From assembly GCA_003024985.2 (NCBI GenBank), contig PXIH01S0006996.1: DNA of 11,186 bases. One strand, given 5' to 3'. Within the stretch, counting starts at the first letter, position 1; every line of letters starts with the position of its first letter. Origin of the DNA: Euperipatoides rowelli (taxonomy: Eukaryota > Onychophora > Udeonychophora > Euonychophora > Peripatopsidae). The notes beneath the pieces are model-generated. The model had not been told where the DNA came from. It saw nothing but the letters and a program-made list of their open reading frames with translations, and ran no database searches. A program made the position numbers and the translations under genes. Shown piece after piece: positions 8,262 through 11,186 of this stretch.

Positions 8262-8400
8262 ACAAATTACTAGTGCAAGTTATTTTATTTTTAAATTAAC
8301 TAGTAGCTAATTTTAAGCTACTAAAGTTACAAATATAGTCACTGAATAAAAGTAATTAGTTATCAGTTACTCATTAAATTTACTTAGTTGCTTCTTAAAA
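8262..8400. repeat. Degenerate AGTTACT-type repeat with hairpin
   Basis: Variants of AGTTACT/AGTAACT recur in both orientations across the segment, for example near 8268, 8300, 8325, 8352, 8364 and 8383. At its centre TAGTAGCT and AGCTACTA form an 8-bp stem over a seven-base loop (about 8301..8323). This looks like the worn remains of a palindromic MITE or satellite, but no ends or target duplication could be fixed. Confidence 0.35.
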
Positions 8401-8725
8401 ATGTATCTAATTATGATATTTGTCAAGAGGAAATTTACCTGAAGCCATGCTTTCAAATCAGGAGTTTTACTTCTGTATATCAGTGATCCTTGATTTCTAA
8501 TCAAATTCTATATTCCTCATAGACTCATTAGAATGTATAAAATAATGGAAAATGAATCGAATAACAAATTGCAATTTTTTTTTTAAAATCACAGCCAGAA
8601 AAAAGGGTAGGGAAACAAAAAGAGCAAAAAAAAAACTTTTAATTTACTTGAATTTTTCCTCAAAATCTCTAACATTTTGACAATTTGAAATGAAAAATAA
8701 AAAATACAAACAGAACTGCAATGTT

Positions 8726-8731
8726 TTTATT
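8726..8731 (-). terminator. Likely poly(A) signal of the klu-like gene
   Basis: AATAAA on the minus strand is followed by a plausible cleavage CA about 14 bases later and then by T/GT-rich sequence (TTCTGTTTGTATTTTTTA). It is the first canonical hexamer after the stop codon that does not overlap the CDS, about 470 bases downstream. Confidence 0.4.
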
Positions 8732-8790
8732 TACAAAGTTCATTTTAAAGCGAATGAACAGCCGTAAAAAAAAAATTAAATTATTTTGTT

Positions 8791-8830
8791 GATGACATCA
8801 TTAGCTTTAGCTTGTCAAAATGATGTTATC
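8791..8830 (-). other. 3' UTR stem-loop
   Basis: GATGACATCATT (8791..8802) and AATGATGTTATC (8819..8830) are complementary at 11 of 12 positions, with a 16-base loop. In the minus-strand transcript the odd pair is an A-C mismatch. If the 3' UTR model is right, this is an mRNA stem close to the AU-rich nonamer. Confidence 0.4.
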
Positions 8831-8840
8831 CCAATCAAAA

Positions 8841-8849
8841 AATAAATAA
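8841..8849 (-). promoter_or_regulatory. AU-rich-element nonamer in the 3' UTR
   Basis: The minus strand reads TTATTTATT, matching the UUAUUUA(U/A)(U/A) nonamer bound by mRNA-decay factors of the TTP type. In AT-rich UTRs this can arise by chance. Confidence 0.3.
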
Positions 8850-8994
8850 AAAAAGTAAATAACATTTTTTTTTAAACTTCAACTTCATGTCAACTATCAT
8901 TTATAAAATTAAAAAAATTAAAAAATAACAATGGTGTCAAAATGTGACAATGACAAATAAGAAAGAGAAATAATTATACATTAACAACTAAGAA

Positions 8995-9002
8995 TATATA
9001 CA
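8995..9002 (-). promoter_or_regulatory. Pumilio-type element in the 3' UTR
   Basis: The minus strand reads TGTATATA, a perfect match to the UGUANAUA consensus of PUF-family RNA-binding proteins, about 200 bases after the stop. Post-transcriptional control of the klu-like mRNA is an inference from this match. Confidence 0.35.
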
Positions 9003-9122
9003 TATCAAAGGATAACACAACCTTATAAAAAATTTTACTTACACTTTTAAATAAATAGGAATTTTTGAAGGTAACATAATTTTAAAAAAGTCTGTTTTGT
9101 TCAAAATTATATTACTCTTTTT

Positions 9123-9165
9123 CACTTACCAACAATGTGCCCTGCTCATTAGCCACCAGGATATA
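9123..9165 (-). other. Possible microexon or 3' UTR splice donor
   Basis: On the minus strand a T-rich tract ending GAAAG (AG at 9167..9166) precedes 36 bases (9165..9130), followed by a near-consensus donor GTAAGTG (9129..9123). The 36 bases are more GC-balanced than the surroundings and are open in one frame as exactly 12 codons, YILVANEQGTLL. Either this is a microexon of another transcript, or the donor ends the klu-like exon 69 bases after its stop, making an intron in the 3' UTR. GTAAGT occurs a few times by chance in this window, so the case is suggestive only. Confidence 0.25.
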
Positions 9166-9199
9166 CTTTCAAAAAAATAAAATAAACCATTGTGCCCAT

Positions 9200-10819
9200 T
9201 TATTTGTTTGTATATGAGCTACTAATATTCTGGTAGGAAAATGTTTCTTTTAATGTAAGAACAGTATTTGGTGGTGGAGTAGTTTCTGGCGTTAAATGAG
9301 TAAGTTCTTCAAATCCACTCTCCGTACTCTCATAACGAGCATGAGTTCTTAAGTGCCTGGTAATCATGTCCCTACGACAGGCAGCATATGGGCACTGAGG
9401 GCATTTGTATGGTTTCTCTCCTGTATGTGTACGTTGGTGAGTACTCAAATGATCACTTCGACTGAACACTTGGCCACATGCCATACATGTATATGGTTTT
9501 ACCCCCGTGTGTAAACGCATATGGCGAGTTAACATATCACTGCGGGCAAAAGATCGATTACAAACTCGACAAGAATACAATTTTGTACTTGGTTCAGCCT
9601 GACGGTCTTTATGCCGACTGGCTATGTGTTTGGCTAATCTATCATGTAATGAAAAGGTTTGTCCACAAATAGGGCAAACATATGCAACATCAGAACTCAT
9701 TCGCAAGTCTTCCATAATTGCTCCCATTTCTGATGCTGATTTTCTGGGAAAGATACCCCCAGAAGAATTTAGATCTAACATTCTACTAATTGGTGTTGAG
9801 CTCATTAAAAGTTTTGATCGTTCCAATGCCAATGCTGTGAAATCTGGCCATTCCTTAAAAACTGGCGATAAAGGAGACATTGGGGAAATCGGCGATGTGG
9901 GAGAAAGGGGGTAAGGTCCAAGTGAAGAGGACTTCCAAGGAAAGTTTGAAAATTCTGGTTTGATGTCTGAAAAAAAAGGTTCTCTAGTCCTTTTAAAGTC
10001 TTCTACAAAAGTAGAGCTTTTTTGTTGGATTTCACTGTGTTTAGATAAGTCTAATGGAACATCCTGTGATAGGTTCTCATCAGACTGTTCAAAATCCACA
10101 TTTTTCAGCTTAGAGACTAGGTTGTGTGTATAAACATCAGTGAATTCTGATGGGGAACTTTCCGATAACTCAGGCATACTAGAAACAGAACTGCGTTTAC
10201 TAGGGCTTGGATGTCGGCTGGATTTAACTTCACTATCAGAATGGCTGCGTTTTTTGGTGAATTCCAGTAAATACTTTTTATAGGAAAAATATTTGTAACT
10301 TTTGCTCTGTACATGATAAGGGCTACTAACAAATATTGGACTTGGGTTTGATTCACTTGTGCCACTAAAACATTCTTCTGAGAAGACATCACTTTCTGTT
10401 GTGCTCAATGCAGAATCATGCCTTTTTAAACAACTGTCACCAGGACTACTGGTTGATGAAGTACGATAAAAATGTCTATTAAGATAAGCAAGCTCAGCAG
10501 TTCTTTCTGGATCAGATTCACTTAAATATATATTTTGTTGAAAATTAGTTTGAGCATTTCCTTCCTCTTGATCTGCAACGGAGATTCCCCGAGCTCTTTC
10601 CATTGCTGGAAAATCATCAGAGTCCACACTTGTATAAGATTCAATGGATGAGTTTCGCAATGAGCGATGCCCATCTTCAGATAATTTCTCATCTTCAGCC
10701 ATGGATTTTTCACTTTCATCAGAACCTTGCCGAGCATTACTAGTTAATTTATTCAGGACTGCGTTAAGGCGGCGTCTTTTCCAAAAATTTGAGTCAGACA
10801 GATTTGCTGATTCCGCCAT
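9200..10819 (-). CDS. klu: Klumpfuss-like C2H2 zinc-finger transcription factor
   Basis: This encodes a 539-residue nuclear DNA-binding regulator. Four C2H2 fingers lie near the C-terminus: residues 382-403 (C382, C385, H398, H403), 417-437, 445-465 and 473-493, each Cys pair spaced CX2C. Fingers 2-4 are joined by TGVKP and TGEKP linkers; finger 1 is set apart by 11 residues. Helices RSDMLTR, RSDHLST and RRDMITR resemble the three EGR fingers and WT1 fingers 2-4; with the extra first finger and CPYAACRRDMITRH this fits the klumpfuss family. In flies Klu acts in bristle, leg and neuroblast development, largely as a repressor. PLDLSK (255-260) is a CtBP-binding motif, supporting repression. Also visible are FWKRRRLNAVLNKL (12-25), a basic patch near 189-192 and five SP sites at 306-318. 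The CDS is intronless. ATG 10819 has A at -3 and G at +4, with two in-frame stops upstream. Fly Klu is longer, as I recall. An EGR or WT1 orthologue is less likely. I am confident of the gene and fairly sure of the family. Confidence 0.88.
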   Translation of the reverse strand: MAESANLSDSNFWKRRRLNAVLNKLTSNARQGSDESEKSMAEDEKLSEDGHRSLRNSSIESYTSVDSDDFPAMERARGISVADQEEGNAQTNFQQNIYLSESDPERTAELAYLNRHFYRTSSTSSPGDSCLKRHDSALSTTESDVFSEECFSGTSESNPSPIFVSSPYHVQSKSYKYFSYKKYLLEFTKKRSHSDSEVKSSRHPSPSKRSSVSSMPELSESSPSEFTDVYTHNLVSKLKNVDFEQSDENLSQDVPLDLSKHSEIQQKSSTFVEDFKRTREPFFSDIKPEFSNFPWKSSSLGPYPLSPTSPISPMSPLSPVFKEWPDFTALALERSKLLMSSTPISRMLDLNSSGGIFPRKSASEMGAIMEDLRMSSDVAYVCPICGQTFSLHDRLAKHIASRHKDRQAEPSTKLYSCRVCNRSFARSDMLTRHMRLHTGVKPYTCMACGQVFSRSDHLSTHQRTHTGEKPYKCPQCPYAACRRDMITRHLRTHARYESTESGFEELTHLTPETTPPPNTVLTLKETFSYQNISSSYTNK

Positions 10820-10881
10820 AATTTGTTCACTTTCATCCTCGTGTAATTCCAGAATTTATTACCTAGGAGAAAGACAAGCAT
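10753..10881 (-). CDS. uORF2, 42 codons, overlapping the main start
   Basis: ATG at 10881 opens a 42-residue frame starting MLVFLLGNKFW that runs through the klu-like start codon in another frame and ends at 10753. A second ATG in this frame at 10836 has a better context (A at -3). Ribosomes that initiate here bypass the main ATG, so the likely effect is reduced translation, relieved by leaky scanning to the stronger main start. The peptide itself need not be functional. Confidence 0.35.
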   Translation of the reverse strand: MLVFLLGNKFWNYTRMKVNKLWRNQQICLTQIFGKDAALTQS

Positions 10882-10973
10882 GTAGAAGTTTTGGATGCTG
10901 GTGAGGAGATATCTCACTGATGATTGTATAAATGCATGTAAAATGGTCTTGATTACTTGCAAAACACAATGTC
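10820..10973 (-). other. 5' UTR part of the klu-like coding exon
   Basis: The leader runs from the acceptor at 10974 to the start codon. In the CDS frame it has TAA TAA at 10861..10856, then 12 open acidic codons before ATG, so coding cannot extend upstream without another acceptor. A second AG at 10864..10863 after a fair pyrimidine stretch is a possible alternative acceptor. The leader carries three upstream ATGs, at 10937, 10881 and 10836. Confidence 0.6.
10914..10937 (-). CDS. uORF1, seven codons, in the klu-like leader
   Basis: ATG at 10937 opens a seven-codon frame (MHLYNHQ) closed by TGA at 10916..10914. It ends well before the main start, so ribosomes could reinitiate. Its start context is weak (T at -3, C at +4). 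It counts as a uORF only if the acceptor at 10974, or transcription from upstream, is used. Confidence 0.35.
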   Translation of the reverse strand: MHLYNHQ

Positions 10974-10996
10974 CTGAAAAAGAAAAAAAAATTAAT
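10974..10996 (-). other. Strong splice acceptor before the klu-like leader
   Basis: On the minus strand a branch-point-like ATTAAT (10996..10991) is followed by eight T, a C, five T and CAG, with AG at 10975..10974. This is a textbook metazoan 3' splice site and implies a 5' non-coding exon beyond the window. Confidence 0.65.
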
Positions 10997-11186
10997 ATAT
11001 ATGTACAGTATATGAATATGGAAGATATGCTTTGTTATGCATGCAAATCTAACTTAATAATTCTAGAGCAGCCACAATTTTAGGGTTAATTAAAAAATGG
11101 TATATAAAACTTAAAGGTCAAATGTAACGGATTTTTTAAATTTTTTTTAATTTATTGATTTTCAAAGATTTTTACTAAAAAAAAAT
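10976..11186 (-). other. Partial intron upstream of the klu-like exon
   Basis: If the acceptor is used, the rest of the window is the 3' end of an intron whose donor and first exon lie outside. It is AT-rich and contains a perfect POU octamer, ATGCAAAT, at 11041..11048 on the plus strand within a small palindromic context (TGCATGCA). No core promoter of the gene can be identified here. Confidence 0.5.

Larger units (their letters stand above)
8710..9199 (-). other. Probable 3' UTR of the klu-like gene
   Basis: The non-coding stretch after the klu-like stop extends to the first well-placed poly(A) signal at 8731..8726. On the transcript strand it is U-rich and contains a Pumilio-type element (9002..8995), an AU-rich nonamer (8849..8841) and a stem-loop (8830..8791). 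The end is inferred from sequence signals only. An AATAAA overlapping the stop codon (9204..9199) and weaker signals further left are alternatives. A possible splice donor at 9129..9123 would change this model. Confidence 0.4.

Noticed and set aside
9199-9204. AATAAA overlapping the klu-like stop codon as the poly(A) signal
   Set aside because: Cleavage would leave almost no 3' UTR, and a signal with a better downstream T/GT-rich region exists at 8731..8726.
9478-9672. Plus-strand frame of 64 codons
   Set aside because: It is antisense to the zinc-finger region and has no coding signal of its own.
9624-9914. Plus-strand frame with a collagen-like GDKGDIGEIGDVG stretch
   Set aside because: It is the antisense of the Ser-Pro ladder in the klu-like CDS. 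The Gly periodicity is the complement of the SP codons and not a collagen gene.
10117-10737. Minus-strand frames of 91 and 71 codons in another phase
   Set aside because: They are shadows of the klu-like CDS, which has the zinc-finger homology and runs through the whole interval.

Overview
The window looks like nuclear DNA of an invertebrate animal, most likely a protostome and perhaps an arthropod. The evidence is one metazoan-type C2H2 zinc-finger gene with a spliced 5' leader, very AT-rich flanks with many homopolymer runs, and two short non-autonomous DNA transposons. The species cannot be named from the sequence.

The only secure gene lies on the minus strand at 9200..10819. It encodes a complete 539-residue transcription factor with a disordered, Ser-rich N-terminal two-thirds, a CtBP-type PLDLSK motif and four C2H2 fingers close to the C-terminus. 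The finger pattern matches the klumpfuss (klu) branch of the EGR/WT1 superfamily. The CDS is in one exon. Its leader (10820..10973) starts at a strong splice acceptor, carries three upstream ATGs, and has two in-frame stops before the real start. The 3' UTR runs leftward to a probable poly(A) signal near 8726..8731 and contains a Pumilio-type site, an AU-rich nonamer and a stem-loop.

The remaining roughly 8.7 kb is gene-poor. It holds (i) a piggyBac-like MITE at 2089..2559, flanked by TTAA, whose left half has become a six-copy 44-bp minisatellite derived from its own terminal repeat; (ii) a second MITE at 3897..4577, flanked by TA, with terminal inverted repeats (TIRs) beginning CCGTA and about a dozen internal copies of a TIR-derived CAAGAGCGCC motif; and (iii) a few islands of more balanced base composition that could be exons of something else. 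The best island is at 7360..7497 (minus), an open frame ending in a PDZ-ligand-like TLV and followed by AATAAA and an A-run at textbook spacing.

I did not find a clearly new multi-gene system. The most unusual features are the two MITEs, which both amplified the inner part of their own TIR and have very different CpG decay histories, and the possible cryptic exons downstream of the klu-like gene.
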